DNA from: JANQRZ01 sp965215165
Lineage (GTDB): Bacteria > Bacteroidota > Rhodothermia > Rhodothermales > JANQRZ01
Direction: 5' to 3'
DNA length: 64,000 nucleotides
NCBI GenBank assembly: GCA_965215165.1
Contig: CBDCCX010000006.1
Location: 1,054,001 to 1,118,000, forward strand
Position 1 is the first letter of the stretch. Each line of letters begins with the position of its first letter. The position numbers were made by a program, and so were the translations under genes. The notes beneath the pieces were generated by a model. The model did not search any database. It saw only the letters and a program-made list of their open reading frames with translations, and was not told the origin of the DNA. Shown here piece after piece: positions 34,400 through 42,801 of this stretch.

Positions 34400-34963
34400 T
34401 TAGCGGCGGTCGCTGTTGAAGCGCGTCGCGTTGCTGTCGCGGTCCGGGTCGAAGTCGCGCGAGACGAGCGCGCGCGTCCCGAGGTCGACGACCACGAACC
34501 GGATGCGCTCGGCGTTGCGGCCGTCGACGTCGTACAGGTCGAACATCAGGCACCGCGAGCCGGGGCCGCACGCGTGGCCTTCTTCGCGCAGCAGCGTGAA
34601 GCCGCCCGAGAGCACCGGGTTGCTGGCGCGCTGGTAGAGGGCACCGAGTTCGTCGTCGGCCAGGATGAGCGCCTTGGCCTGCTCCACCTCCTCGTCGCTC
34701 GGGCCGTAGATGGCCTGCCGGGTGGTTTCCTGCTTGATCGTGGCCCCGGAGGCGTCGGTGATGGTGCGGAGGTACTCTCCGCTCGCGGCGTCGTAAGTGA
34801 GGGTCGTGGTCCAGCGCGCCGTGGTGCCGTCTTCGAGCTTGACGTCGCCGGTCCAGGAGCGGATCAGGTCTTGGGCGTCAGCCGTGGGGGCCACGAAGGC
34901 GGTGAGGGCGAGGGCGAGGAGCCCGGTCCGCAGTGCGCGAGCCCGTAGGGAGGGAGGATGCAT
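34400..34963 (-). CDS. exported protein resembling a copper amine oxidase N-domain
   Basis: A 187-residue protein with an N-terminal signal (RTGLLALALTAFVAPTADAQ). Its order suggests an amine-oxidase N2/N3-type unit. SDEEVEQAKALILADDELG is like the helix in which these domains list residues before the ion site, and RIRFVVVDLGTRALVSRDF is like the final VVVDL strand. It lies 27 bp upstream of the CAO-like catalytic protein on the same strand, so an original single enzyme may be encoded as two polypeptides. The relation is weak by sequence alone; without the neighbour I would call it hypothetical. Confidence 0.55.
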   Translation of the reverse strand: MHPPSLRARALRTGLLALALTAFVAPTADAQDLIRSWTGDVKLEDGTTARWTTTLTYDAASGEYLRTITDASGATIKQETTRQAIYGPSDEEVEQAKALILADDELGALYQRASNPVLSGGFTLLREEGHACGPGSRCLMFDLYDVDGRNAERIRFVVVDLGTRALVSRDFDPDRDSNATRFNSDRR

Positions 34964-35282
34964 GGCAGGAGAGGTTGGTTGGGGAAGGCTTTCAATGTCG
35001 CACAGATAGGGCCGCTATGCAAGTCGAATCTTCCCTGTTACGCTTCCGTGACACTTGGGGCCTATCCGAAAAATTCTCTCGCCCCCGGTCCTGCGCCCTG
35101 GCAAAACCTCTCTCCGCGGGGGACTTTCTTCCTTTCGACGCTCCCCCCGATCCCAGGGTCGGAGATAGCCTGGAGGCTATTTTGGCCGTATCGGAGCCGC
35201 CTTCAGGGTGCGCCGGGGGCCGAGCCGAACCGGCACAGTGGTTGACGGGGAGCCTGCGACCCGAGGTTTCTCTCTGCCCCCT
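34964..35282. other. 319-bp intergenic region, divergent promoters expected
   Basis: Separates the amine-oxidase-like pair from the sigma factor gene. It is less GC-rich at 35010-35090 and so is a likely place for the sigma gene promoter. I see no definite promoter consensus, RNA gene or repeat in it. Confidence 0.4.
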
Positions 35283-36104
35283 ATGCCTCCCCTGTCCTCC
35301 CCTCGCCCCGAGTCCGACCGTCCCGCGTCTGGCGCGCCCGGCGACCTCCAGGCGCTCGTCCTGCGCCACGCCGTCGCCCCGACGCCCGCGCACCGCGAGG
35401 CAGTCGTGCTCGCCGCGCTTCCGCTCGTGCGCTCGCTCGTGGGCAAGCTCACGCTCCCCGACAACCCGATGGCGACGTGGGGCGACCTCGAGGGGGCCGG
35501 GCTGCTCGGCCTCCTCCAGGCGCTCGACACGTACGACCCGGACCGGGGCGCGCTCTTCGTCACCCACGCCTACCGCCGCATCCAGGGCGCGCTCGTCGAC
35601 TACCTCCGCTCGATCGACGTGCTCTCGCGCGGCAAGCGCCAGCAGATGGCCGAGGCCCAGCAAGCCATCGCCGACCTCCACCAGGTGCTCGGGCGCGAGC
35701 CGCAGGACGAGGACGTGGCCGACTACCTCGGCGTGCCGCTCGGCAAATACCAGGAGTTGCTCTCCGAGGCACAGCACCGCTTCGCGCTCTCCGTGGACCA
35801 ACCCTCCGGCCAGGACGGCACCCAGACGATGCTCGACGTGATCGAGCACGAGGACGGCACCGAAGGCTTCGAGCGCGTCGAGACCCGGTCCGAGCTAGAG
35901 GCATTGCGGAAGATGCTGCCGCACCTGCCCGAGCGCGAGCAGGTCATCCTCGGGCTGTATTACACCGAGGGCCTGACGCTCCGCGAGATCGGCGAAGTGC
36001 TCGGGGTGAGCGACGCCCGCGTCTCGCAGATCATGGGCAAGACGATGCTCAAGCTCCGCACCGCGCTGACCGCCACCCAGCCCGCCAGCCGGCGCGCGGC
36101 CTGA
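35283..36104 (+). CDS. RNA polymerase sigma factor, FliA/WhiG type
   Basis: Sigma-70 group 3 factor of 273 residues. Region 2 reads DLEGAGLLGLLQALDTYDPDRGALFVTHAYRRIQGALVDYLR, the signature of FliA/WhiG/SigB-like factors. Region 3 (QQAIADLHQVLGREPQDEDVADYLGV) and region 4 (LPEREQVILGLYYTEG, then LTLREIGEVLGVSDARVSQI) are complete. ATG at 35283 was chosen over an upstream ATG that adds 25 residues. No anti-sigma gene or flagellar gene is nearby, so the regulon is unknown. Confidence 0.92.
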   Translation: MPPLSSPRPESDRPASGAPGDLQALVLRHAVAPTPAHREAVVLAALPLVRSLVGKLTLPDNPMATWGDLEGAGLLGLLQALDTYDPDRGALFVTHAYRRIQGALVDYLRSIDVLSRGKRQQMAEAQQAIADLHQVLGREPQDEDVADYLGVPLGKYQELLSEAQHRFALSVDQPSGQDGTQTMLDVIEHEDGTEGFERVETRSELEALRKMLPHLPEREQVILGLYYTEGLTLREIGEVLGVSDARVSQIMGKTMLKLRTALTATQPASRRAA

Positions 36105-36215
36105 ACGGCCTCTACCGGCTAAGCGGCCTCTATCGGCCAAGGTAGAGATTGCACGGCCGGCCCTTCTGCGAGGTCTTCCCCCAAGTGTCGAAGGCGAAGC
36201 TGCGGGTCGGCTGCG

Positions 36216-36382
36216 CTATCCGATGGGCAACGACCGAACTCGCACTCGCTCCGCCTCCATGACGGCAACGCATCCACGCTCGACGTGCTCGGCGAGGGCC
36301 GGACATGGACCGCGTCATGCCCGGCGGCCCGGAGTCCGGCGGCTACGTCCGGCGAGAGCACGTTGTCAACGAGGAGCTTCAC
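36216..36382 (-). pseudogene. DUF5615 (PIN-like) toxin gene, internally deleted
   Basis: GTG at 36382 overlaps the stop of the upstream antitoxin remnant by 4 bp. The first 27 codons are a good DUF5615 N-terminus (VKLLVDNVLSPDVAAGLR, then AAGHDAVHVR). After a frame change the DNA reads EHVERGCVAVMEAERVRVR and SLPIG-stop, the family C-terminus. The middle half, with the conserved acidic residues of the nuclease core, is gone. The gene cannot make a working toxin. Confidence 0.75.
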
Positions 36383-36610
36383 GCGGCGGCGAGCGGGAGC
36401 GTCCGCTCCTGCATCGCCTCGGCCGCGTAACGGAGCGCCTGCCGGATGTCCTCAGACTCTAGATCAGGATGTGCGGCTAGCACCTCGGCCTCGCTCATCC
36501 CGTCGGCGAGCGCGGCGACGACGGTCGCCACGGGCAGTCGGAATGCACGGGACACCGCCCATCTTCACCGGGTCTATAGCGATACAAATGTCGGCCTGGC
36601 AGGATCGTGT
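36379..36610 (-). pseudogene. DUF433 antitoxin gene with central deletion and frameshift
   Basis: The N-terminal part reads IAIDPVKMGGVPCI, the DUF433 opening, and the remaining part in another frame reads RLPVATVVAALADGMSEAE, then LAAHPDLESEDIRQALRYAAE to a TGA at 36379. Around 36540 about 8-11 bases encoding the RGTR loop are missing, which breaks the frame. It pairs with the DUF5615 remnant in the usual antitoxin-toxin order. Both genes are damaged. Confidence 0.75.
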
Positions 36611-36632
36611 CCGGTGAATGCGCTGGCGTTCG

Positions 36633-36938
36633 TTATTCTCCCCCGCCCCCGTCAACCTCGCCGTCAAAGTAGAGTCGGTTCGCGGACAGGTCTGGTCCCG
36701 CCGCCCACTCGACGCCCCCGCCCCCTTCCACGACGGTCACCGCCGTGAACGCCCTAGCGTCGGCGATGCGCTGGAACACACCCCGGCTCAAGAGCGGCGC
36801 GACGTCGAACACCCGGACCTCGCCGTCCTCGAACGTGATGCGAATGGTCGCTCCTCCGACTGCTGACGCGGTGACGACACGCGGGGCGAGCGGCTCGGGG
36901 CCGACGATGATTTCAGGCTCAGTCTGAATCTCAGGCAT
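36633..36938 (-). CDS. DUF2442 domain protein
   Basis: A 101-residue protein. The DUF2442 core is recognisable: ATIRITFEDGEVRVFDVAPLL, FQRIADARAFTAVTVV and VEWAAGPDLSANRLYFDG. I chose ATG at 36938 (MPEIQTEPEI); the frame continues upstream into DUF4160 without coding sense. DUF2442 genes usually sit next to DUF4160, as here (2-bp gap), and are thought to form toxin-antitoxin-like pairs. The two follow carB closely and may share its transcript. Confidence 0.87.
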   Translation of the reverse strand: MPEIQTEPEIIVGPEPLAPRVVTASAVGGATIRITFEDGEVRVFDVAPLLSRGVFQRIADARAFTAVTVVEGGGGVEWAAGPDLSANRLYFDGEVDGGGGE

Positions 36939-36940
36939 GA

Positions 36941-37210
36941 TCAGCGAAGGGGTTCGATGATTCCAGGCGGTTCCATGTTCAACGCCCGAGTCCATGCCTG
37001 TTCCAACTCGGCTTCCCGGAGTGCGGCCCACGCTTGGACGAGGCGGCGCTGACGACGCGGGAGGGTGCCCGCCAGCAACTCCCCTTCGGGAATGCTGAAG
37101 ACGGCCCGGTGCTCGGCGTACTGCGCGTGGAAGTGCGGCCGGCTGTGCTGCCCCGCGTCGTCGTAGTAAATCGCGATGACGATGCCGAAGAACTCGGAGA
37201 TGCGGGGCAT
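36941..37210 (-). CDS. DUF4160 domain protein
   Basis: An 89-residue protein of the DUF4160 family: MPRISEFFGIVIAIYYDD, then HSRPHFHAQYAEHRAVFSI, which is diagnostic, and RQRRLVQAWAALREAELEQAW. The start is ATG at 37210, 5 bp after the carB stop. It pairs with DUF2442. The fixed His-rich HFHAQY stretch is typical. Neither member has a proven biochemical role. Confidence 0.9.
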   Translation of the reverse strand: MPRISEFFGIVIAIYYDDAGQHSRPHFHAQYAEHRAVFSIPEGELLAGTLPRRQRRLVQAWAALREAELEQAWTRALNMEPPGIIEPLR

Positions 37211-37215
37211 GATAC

Positions 37216-40071
37216 CTACCGCGAAAGGTAGAGATTCCGCATCTCGTAGGGCCGGCTGAAGTGCTCGTCGGTGAGGTCGTCCACGAAGGCGATGGCTTCG
37301 CCGGTCGACTTCATCTCGGGGCCTAGCTCCTTCGGGACCTCGGGGAACTTGTCCCACGAGAAGACCGGCTCCTTGACGGCATAGCCTTCGAGCGTGCTCT
37401 CGAGCTCGCCCGCCGCTCGGAACGTCGCAAGCTTCTCGCCGAGCATCACTTTCGTCCCAATCGCGGCGTAAGGAATGCCCGTCGCCTTGGCGATGAACGG
37501 GACCGTCCGGCTCGCGCGCGGGTTCGCCTCGATGACGTAGACCGTCCCGTCTTTGATGGCGAACTGTACGTTCATCAAACCCTGGATTTCGAGCCGGCGC
37601 GCAATCGCCTCGGCGTAGTCGCGGATCGTCGCCTGAATCTCGTCGGAGAGTGAGAACGGCGGGAGCACGGCCGTCGAGTCGCCGCTGTGGACCCCGGCGG
37701 GTTCGATGTGCTGCAAGATGCCGCAGACCTCGAGCTCGTCGCCGTCGAAGATCACGTCGCAGTCCACCTCGACGGCATTTTCCAAAAAGAGATCGAGCAG
37801 AATCTGGTTTTCGGGGAGCATCTTGAGGATGTCCCTGACGTAACCGGACACCTCCTCTTTGTTGATCGCGATCCGCATGCCCTGCCCGCCGAGGACGTAG
37901 CTCGGCCGGATCAGAATCGGGTAGCCGATCCCCTCGGCCACGTTCACGGCCTCGTCGGGAGTGCGCGCTAGGCCGTAGACCGGAAACGGAACCTCCAGCT
38001 CCTTCAGAATCTTGGAGAACTTGCCCCGGTCTTCGGCCAGGTCCATCTTGGCATACGGCGTCCCGAAGATGTGGATGTCGTTTTTCTCGAACCCGTCGGC
38101 GAGCTTGAGCGCCGTCTGCCCGCCGAGCTGGAGGATGACGCCGGCCGGGTTCTCGTGCTCGATCACGTCCAGGACCCGCTCCCAGAAAACCGGCTCGAAG
38201 TAGAGCTTGTCTGCCACGTCGAAGTCGGTCGAGACGGTCTCGGGGTTGCAGTTGATCATGATCGCCTCGTAGCCCATCTCGCGCGCGGCCAGGACGCCGT
38301 GGACGCAGCTGTAGTCGAACTCGATGCCCTGCCCGATCCGGTTCGGCCCGGAGCCGAGGATGAGCACTTTCTCCCGCTCCGTCACCTCACTCTCGTTGGC
38401 GTCGGCGTCGCCGCTGCCGTCGTAGGTCGAGTAGAAGTACGGCGTCTCGGCCTCGAACTCGCCCGCGCAGGTGTCGACCACCCGGAACGTCGGCGTGAGG
38501 CCGAGCTCCTTTCGGCGCGCGCGCACCTGCTCCTCGCTCACATCGTCCTTCAAGAGGTAGGCGATCTGCCGGTCGGAGAAGCCGTGCTGCTTGACCCGGA
38601 GCAGGAAGTCTTTCTCGAGCTCGTGCAGCGCGAGGGCGGCGACCTCGCGCTCGGTCTCGACGAGGGCGCGGATCTGGTAGAGGAACCACGGATCGACGTG
38701 GGTGATGTCGGCGATCTCCTCGACGCTCGCGCCGTGCGTGAAGGCGTTGCGGATCTGGAGCGTCCGGTCCCAATAGGGCTTGCGGAGGCGCTCCCGGACG
38801 ACGGTGCGGTGGTCGGGGTCGCGGTCGGCCCCCAGCCCGGCGTAGCCCAGCTCGAGGCTCTGCCACGCCTTCTGGAGCGACTCGGTGAACGTCCGGCCGA
38901 TCGCCATGGCCTCGCCGACGGCCTTCATCTGGGTGGTCAGCTCCTCGTCGACGCCCTCGAACTTCTCGAAGTTGAACCGGGGGACTTTGGTGACGACGTA
39001 GTCGAGTGCCGGCTCGAAGCAGGCGCTCGTCGTGCCGGTGACCTCGTTCGGCAGCTCGTCGAGGGTGTAGCCGACCGCGAGCCGGGCGGCGACCTTGGCG
39101 ATCGGGTAGCCCGTCGCCTTCGAGGCGAGGGCCGAGCTGCGGCTGACGCGCGGGTTGATCTCGATGACGACCATCCGCCCGGTCTTGGGGTCGAAGGCGA
39201 ACTGGATGTTGCAGCCGCCGGCAAAAGTGCCGATCGAGCGCATCGCCTTGATGGCCGCGTCGCGCATCTGCTGGAACTGCTTGTCGGTGAGGGTCTGCTG
39301 CGGGGCGACGGTCACGCTGTCGCCGGTGTGGACGCCCATCGGGTCGAGGTTCTCGATGGAGCAGACGATGATGACGTTCTCGGCGCTGTCGCGGAGCAGC
39401 TCGAGCTCGTATTCCTTCCACCCGAAGAGGCATTCTTCGATCAGGACTTGGTGGACGGGCGAGAGCTCGAGTCCGCGGGTGACTTTCTTGTCGAACTCGC
39501 CGGCGTTCCAGACGATGCCGCCGCCGGCCCCCCCCATCGTGAAGCTCGGCCGGATGACGATAGGCTGGAACCCGAGGCCACCGCCCAGCTCCTGAGCGAT
39601 CTCGTGGGCCTCGAGCAGCGACTTGGCGACGCGGCTTCGGGCCTGGTCGATCCCGATGCGCTCCATCAGGTCGCGGAACTGCTGGCGGTCCTCGGTGATG
39701 CGGATCGCGTCGATATCAACCCCGATCACGTCCACGCCCTGGGCCTTCCAATAGCCCTCCTCGTGGAGCACCTCGGCGAGGTTGAGCGCCGTCTGGCCGC
39801 CCATCGTCGGGAGCACGGCATCCGGCCGCTCTTTCTCGACGATCTGCTTAATGGATTTGGGCGTCAACTCCTGGAGGTAGACCGTGTCGGCCATGACCGG
39901 GTCGGTCATGATGGTCGCCGGGTTCGAGTTGACGAGGGCGACCTCGTAGCCCTCGGCGCGGAGGGCCTTCGAGGCCTGGCTGCCGGAGTAGTCGAACTCG
40001 CAGGCCTGCCCGATGACGATGGGGCCGGAGCCGATGAGGAGGATCTTCTGGATGTCGGTGCGTTTGGGCAC
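37216..40071 (-). CDS. carB: carbamoyl-phosphate synthase large subunit, lacking the C-terminal MGS domain
   Basis: Makes carbamoyl phosphate from bicarbonate, ATP and ammonia delivered by CarA, for pyrimidines and arginine. Two ATP-grasp halves are present, opening KRTDIQKILLIGSGPIVIGQ and EKVLILGSGPNRIGQGIEFD. The GTG at 40071 gives a natural start (VPKRTD). The protein ends at about 951 residues just after GPEMKSTGEAIAF and DEHFSRPYEMRNLYLSR, whereas E. coli CarB continues about 130 residues into the methylglyoxal-synthase-like allosteric domain. That regulatory domain is absent. It is the last housekeeping gene of carA-orf-carB. Confidence 0.95.
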   Translation of the reverse strand: MPKRTDIQKILLIGSGPIVIGQACEFDYSGSQASKALRAEGYEVALVNSNPATIMTDPVMADTVYLQELTPKSIKQIVEKERPDAVLPTMGGQTALNLAEVLHEEGYWKAQGVDVIGVDIDAIRITEDRQQFRDLMERIGIDQARSRVAKSLLEAHEIAQELGGGLGFQPIVIRPSFTMGGAGGGIVWNAGEFDKKVTRGLELSPVHQVLIEECLFGWKEYELELLRDSAENVIIVCSIENLDPMGVHTGDSVTVAPQQTLTDKQFQQMRDAAIKAMRSIGTFAGGCNIQFAFDPKTGRMVVIEINPRVSRSSALASKATGYPIAKVAARLAVGYTLDELPNEVTGTTSACFEPALDYVVTKVPRFNFEKFEGVDEELTTQMKAVGEAMAIGRTFTESLQKAWQSLELGYAGLGADRDPDHRTVVRERLRKPYWDRTLQIRNAFTHGASVEEIADITHVDPWFLYQIRALVETEREVAALALHELEKDFLLRVKQHGFSDRQIAYLLKDDVSEEQVRARRKELGLTPTFRVVDTCAGEFEAETPYFYSTYDGSGDADANESEVTEREKVLILGSGPNRIGQGIEFDYSCVHGVLAAREMGYEAIMINCNPETVSTDFDVADKLYFEPVFWERVLDVIEHENPAGVILQLGGQTALKLADGFEKNDIHIFGTPYAKMDLAEDRGKFSKILKELEVPFPVYGLARTPDEAVNVAEGIGYPILIRPSYVLGGQGMRIAINKEEVSGYVRDILKMLPENQILLDLFLENAVEVDCDVIFDGDELEVCGILQHIEPAGVHSGDSTAVLPPFSLSDEIQATIRDYAEAIARRLEIQGLMNVQFAIKDGTVYVIEANPRASRTVPFIAKATGIPYAAIGTKVMLGEKLATFRAAGELESTLEGYAVKEPVFSWDKFPEVPKELGPEMKSTGEAIAFVDDLTDEHFSRPYEMRNLYLSR

Positions 40072-40101
40072 AGGCGGAGGTGTTAGGGTTCGGCAACGTA
40101 G

Positions 40102-40123
40102 GGGCACGGCGCGCCGTGCCCAT
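40102..40123. repeat. palindromic intergenic repeat, copy 1
   Basis: GGGCACGGCG/CGCCGTGCCC is a perfect 20-bp palindrome preceded by GTAG, i.e. the reverse-strand reading ends in CCCCTAC. It lies between carB and the small gene of the carAB operon. Two more members are at 51.8 and 54.4 kb. Confidence 0.7.
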
Positions 40124-40139
40124 ACAGCGGTGGCTCCGG

Positions 40140-40376
40140 TCAGCCGCCGAAGCCGCTGACGGTGTAGTCCTTCGGACGCTCCAGGATGACGAGCGCGGCG
40201 TAGCCCGCGCGCGGCGCGAGGTCGGAGTCGATCCCGGTCGAGGCCCCGCCCATCGCGGCGACGTGGAGCGGGAGCCAGCCATCGGCGAGGCGCGCGTTGA
40301 GGGCTGTGAGGGACGGGGACTCGCCCTCGGCGTCGGGGTCGAAGTAGACGACGTGCGCGGTGCGTTCGGTTGCCAT
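40140..40376 (-). CDS. small conserved protein in the carAB operon
   Basis: A 78-residue protein lying 3 bp after carA. It reads TAHVVYFDPDAEGESPSL, ADGWLPLHVAAMGG, and APRAGYAALVILERPKD, a compact alpha/beta composition. No domain is recognised. Its tight position between carA and carB suggests a role linked to carbamoyl phosphate, or a passenger of the operon. Confidence 0.65.
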   Translation of the reverse strand: MATERTAHVVYFDPDAEGESPSLTALNARLADGWLPLHVAAMGGASTGIDSDLAPRAGYAALVILERPKDYTVSGFGG

Positions 40377-40379
40377 CGG

Positions 40380-41510
40380 TCAGGCGGTTTCGGTGGAGGC
40401 TTCCCTGGTCTCAGCGATGAGGTCGAGGAAGGCGTCGAAGAGGTAGGCGCTGTCGTGCGGGCCGGGCGAGGACTCCGGGTGGTACTGGACCGAGAGGCCG
40501 GGGAACGCGGCGAAGCGCAGGCCCTCGACGGTGCCGTCGTTGAGGTTCTGGTGGGTGACGCGGGCGCGTTCGTCGGTGATCGAGTCCTCGGCGACGGCGA
40601 AGCCGTGGTTCTGGGTCGAGATCTCGACGTCGCCGCGCTCGAGGTTCTTGACGGGCTGGTTCGCGCCGCGGTGGCCGACCTTCATCTTGTAGACGTCCAT
40701 GCCCGAGGCGAGCGCCATGAGCTGGTGGCCGAGGCAGATGCCGAACGTCGGGAGGCCGCTCTCGGCCGCCTCCGTGGCGGTGCGGACCGCATCTGGCATC
40801 GCGCGCGGGTCGCCCGGCCCGTTCGAGAGGAAGAGGCCGTCGGGCGTCCAGTCGAGGACCTCACCGAGCGGCGTGGCGGCGGGGAAGACGCGGACGGCGC
40901 AGCCGCGCCGGGCGAACGAGCGGAGGATGTTGCGCTTGACGCCGTAGTCGTAGACGGCGATGCGCGGGCCCTCGCCCTCGGCAAAGGTGTACGCCTCGGG
41001 CGTGGTGACGCGGCTCGCGAGCTCGAGGCCGGCCATGCTCGGGTGCGCCTTCGCCTTGCGGACCAAGCTCTCGTCGTCCAGGTCCACCGATGAGATGACG
41101 GCGTTGAGCACGCCCCCCTCGCGGATGCGCCGGACGAGGCGGCGCGTGTCCACGCCGGAGATGCCCACCAGCTCGTGCCGCTTCATCCAGGCCTCGAAGC
41201 TCTCGTCGGCCAGCGCGTTCGAGTACCGGTCTACGAAGGCGCGCGTGACGAGGCCGGCGACCATCGGGCCGGCCGCTTCGAGGTCCGCCTCAGCCGCTCC
41301 GTAGTTGCCGATGTGCGGGTAGGTCATCATCATGATCTGCCCGACGTAGCTCGGGTCGGTCATGATCTCCTGGTAGCCGGACATGCTGGTGTTGAAGCAC
41401 AGCTCGCCGGCGGTCTCGCCGGGGTGTCCGACGGCGACGCCCGTGACGACGGTGCCGTCTTCGAGGGCGAGCTTGGCGGGCGGGCGAGCGGAGAGAGCGT
41501 CGGAGGTCAT
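40380..41510 (-). CDS. carA: carbamoyl-phosphate synthase small (glutaminase) subunit
   Basis: Hydrolyses glutamine and passes ammonia to CarB. The 376 residues match the family: N-terminal LALEDGTVVTGVAVG and FNTSMSGYQEIMTDPSYVGQ, interaction region SGVDTRRLVRRIRE, glutaminase nucleophile in TFGICLGHQLMALA, and the terminal HPESSPGPHDSAYLFDAF with catalytic His and Glu. Upstream, a terminator-like structure is in its leader. Operon: carA, small gene, carB, DUF4160, DUF2442. Confidence 0.96.
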   Translation of the reverse strand: MTSDALSARPPAKLALEDGTVVTGVAVGHPGETAGELCFNTSMSGYQEIMTDPSYVGQIMMMTYPHIGNYGAAEADLEAAGPMVAGLVTRAFVDRYSNALADESFEAWMKRHELVGISGVDTRRLVRRIREGGVLNAVISSVDLDDESLVRKAKAHPSMAGLELASRVTTPEAYTFAEGEGPRIAVYDYGVKRNILRSFARRGCAVRVFPAATPLGEVLDWTPDGLFLSNGPGDPRAMPDAVRTATEAAESGLPTFGICLGHQLMALASGMDVYKMKVGHRGANQPVKNLERGDVEISTQNHGFAVAEDSITDERARVTHQNLNDGTVEGLRFAAFPGLSVQYHPESSPGPHDSAYLFDAFLDLIAETREASTETA

Positions 41511-41569
41511 AGCGCGCGGGAGGCCGAGGGAGCGGGGCGGGAGTATCGTCCGCCTCGGGCGAGGCGTAT

Positions 41570-41598
41570 AAAAAAAGCCTCCCCAAAACGGGAAGGCT
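41570..41598 (-). terminator. terminator-like hairpin in the carA leader (possible attenuator)
   Basis: On the minus strand AGCCTTCCC-GTTTT-GGGGAGGCT (one G-U pair) is followed by seven T, 60 bp before the carA start. The gene upstream (tonB) points away, so no other transcript needs ending here. A second hairpin, CGCCTC/GAGGCG, lies between the T run and carA. This fits transcription attenuation of the pyrimidine operon, but no PyrR-binding sequence is identified. Confidence 0.6.
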
Positions 41599-41795
41599 GA
41601 GGAGCGGGTCGGCTCCGGCGAGGGTCGGGCAGCACGAGGAGGACGCCGGGCACGAGAGGCGGGAAGAGCGGTGGACGTAGGACCGAAAGCTACGGCGAGG
41701 GTCCCTGTCGCCGCGCGTCGCCGTCCGCGTTTCTGCCTCTTTTCACACCGGCCTCCGCGCTATACTTCCAGCCCGATCTGCCGCGTTTCGCCCCC

Positions 41796-42500
41796 GTGCC
41801 CCTTCCGACTCCCCGCCGCACCGAAGCGCACGAGCAGGCCTACGGGCCGCGCATCCTCGCGGCGCTCGCGCTCAGCCTACTCGCCGTCACGCTCGCGTTC
41901 CGCCTCTGGCCGACCGAGAAGCGCGAGGCCGAGCGGCGCTACGTCGCCACGCCGCAGGAACGGATCGCCCTCGAGCTGATCGAGCCGACGCAGCAGTCCC
42001 GCGCGGCCGCCCCGCCCCCGCCGCCGAGCACGCCGCCGGTCGAGGTCCCCGACGACGTGCCGATCCCCGACGAGGTCATCGAGCTCGACGCCCTCGACCT
42101 GAGCCCGGCCCTCGAGCCGGTCGAGATCGACGCGCCGCCCGGGCTAGAGGAGATCGCCGGTGAGCCCGACGGGCCGGTCTTCGTCGAGCGCGCCGACCGC
42201 CGGCCGCAGTCGCGGCAGACCGTCTTCCCGGACTATCCCCGTGAGGCCGAGCGCCGCGACATCCGCGCGAGGGTCCGCATCCGGGTGCTGGTCGACGAGC
42301 GCGGGCGGGTGCAGGAGACGCTGATCCTGGAGCGCTTCCTGCTCGACGGCAAGGACCGCGAGGAGCGCGTGGCCGAGATCGGCTACGGGGTCGAGGAGGC
42401 CGCCCTTGACGCCGCCCGGCGGACGCCCTTCCGCCCCGGCCGGCACGGCGGTCGCCCGGTGCAGACCTACACCACGCTCACCCTCAGCGTTGGGGTCTAG
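41796..42500 (+). CDS. tonB: TonB-family energy transducer
   Basis: Couples inner-membrane proton motive force to outer-membrane receptors. The 234 residues have a short cytoplasmic N-terminus, one helix (ILAALALSLLAVTLAF), a proline-rich spacer (AAPPPPPSTPPVEVPDDVP) and a C-terminal TonB domain (VFPDYPREAERRDIRARVRI ... VLVDERGRVQETLIL). The start is GTG at 41796. No ExbB, ExbD or TonB-dependent receptor is encoded beside it. Confidence 0.92.
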   Translation: MPLPTPRRTEAHEQAYGPRILAALALSLLAVTLAFRLWPTEKREAERRYVATPQERIALELIEPTQQSRAAAPPPPPSTPPVEVPDDVPIPDEVIELDALDLSPALEPVEIDAPPGLEEIAGEPDGPVFVERADRRPQSRQTVFPDYPREAERRDIRARVRIRVLVDERGRVQETLILERFLLDGKDREERVAEIGYGVEEAALDAARRTPFRPGRHGGRPVQTYTTLTLSVGV

Positions 42501-42513
42501 CTCCCCCAGCCGA

Positions 42514-42789
42514 TTACGCTGCTTTTGCTAGATCCTCGGGTTCCAGCTCAACGCGGGCTACAGCGAATCCACCCTCCTGAGCCAGCGCAATGGCGCGCCG
42601 CATCGCCTCGTCCAGTGTCGGCGTGTCGAGATCGGCAGCTTCCACATAACACGCGATGGACGCTGTACCCGCTGACACGCCGGGCGTAATCGTAAATCCC
42701 GCAGCATCGAACGCCTCGAAAAGCCGGTCGGAATCCTCGCAGCCGGTCGGGTCCCGGTCGATGATCAACTCGAAGCCGAAAGCGGTCAT
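42514..42789 (-). CDS. small HicB-like/TA-associated protein
   Basis: A 91-residue acidic protein: FGFELIIDRDPTGCEDSDRL, FEAFDAAGFTITPGVSAG, then a helix with DEAMRRAIALAQEGGFAV and VELEPEDLAKA. It follows the basic protein gene at 42802-43032 by 12 bp, an arrangement like toxin first, antitoxin second. The order, the small sizes and the charge contrast suggest a toxin-antitoxin-like pair. No established domain is recognised with certainty. Confidence 0.65.
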   Translation of the reverse strand: MTAFGFELIIDRDPTGCEDSDRLFEAFDAAGFTITPGVSAGTASIACYVEAADLDTPTLDEAMRRAIALAQEGGFAVARVELEPEDLAKAA

Positions 42790-42801
42790 GGCATAGTCTC
42801 G

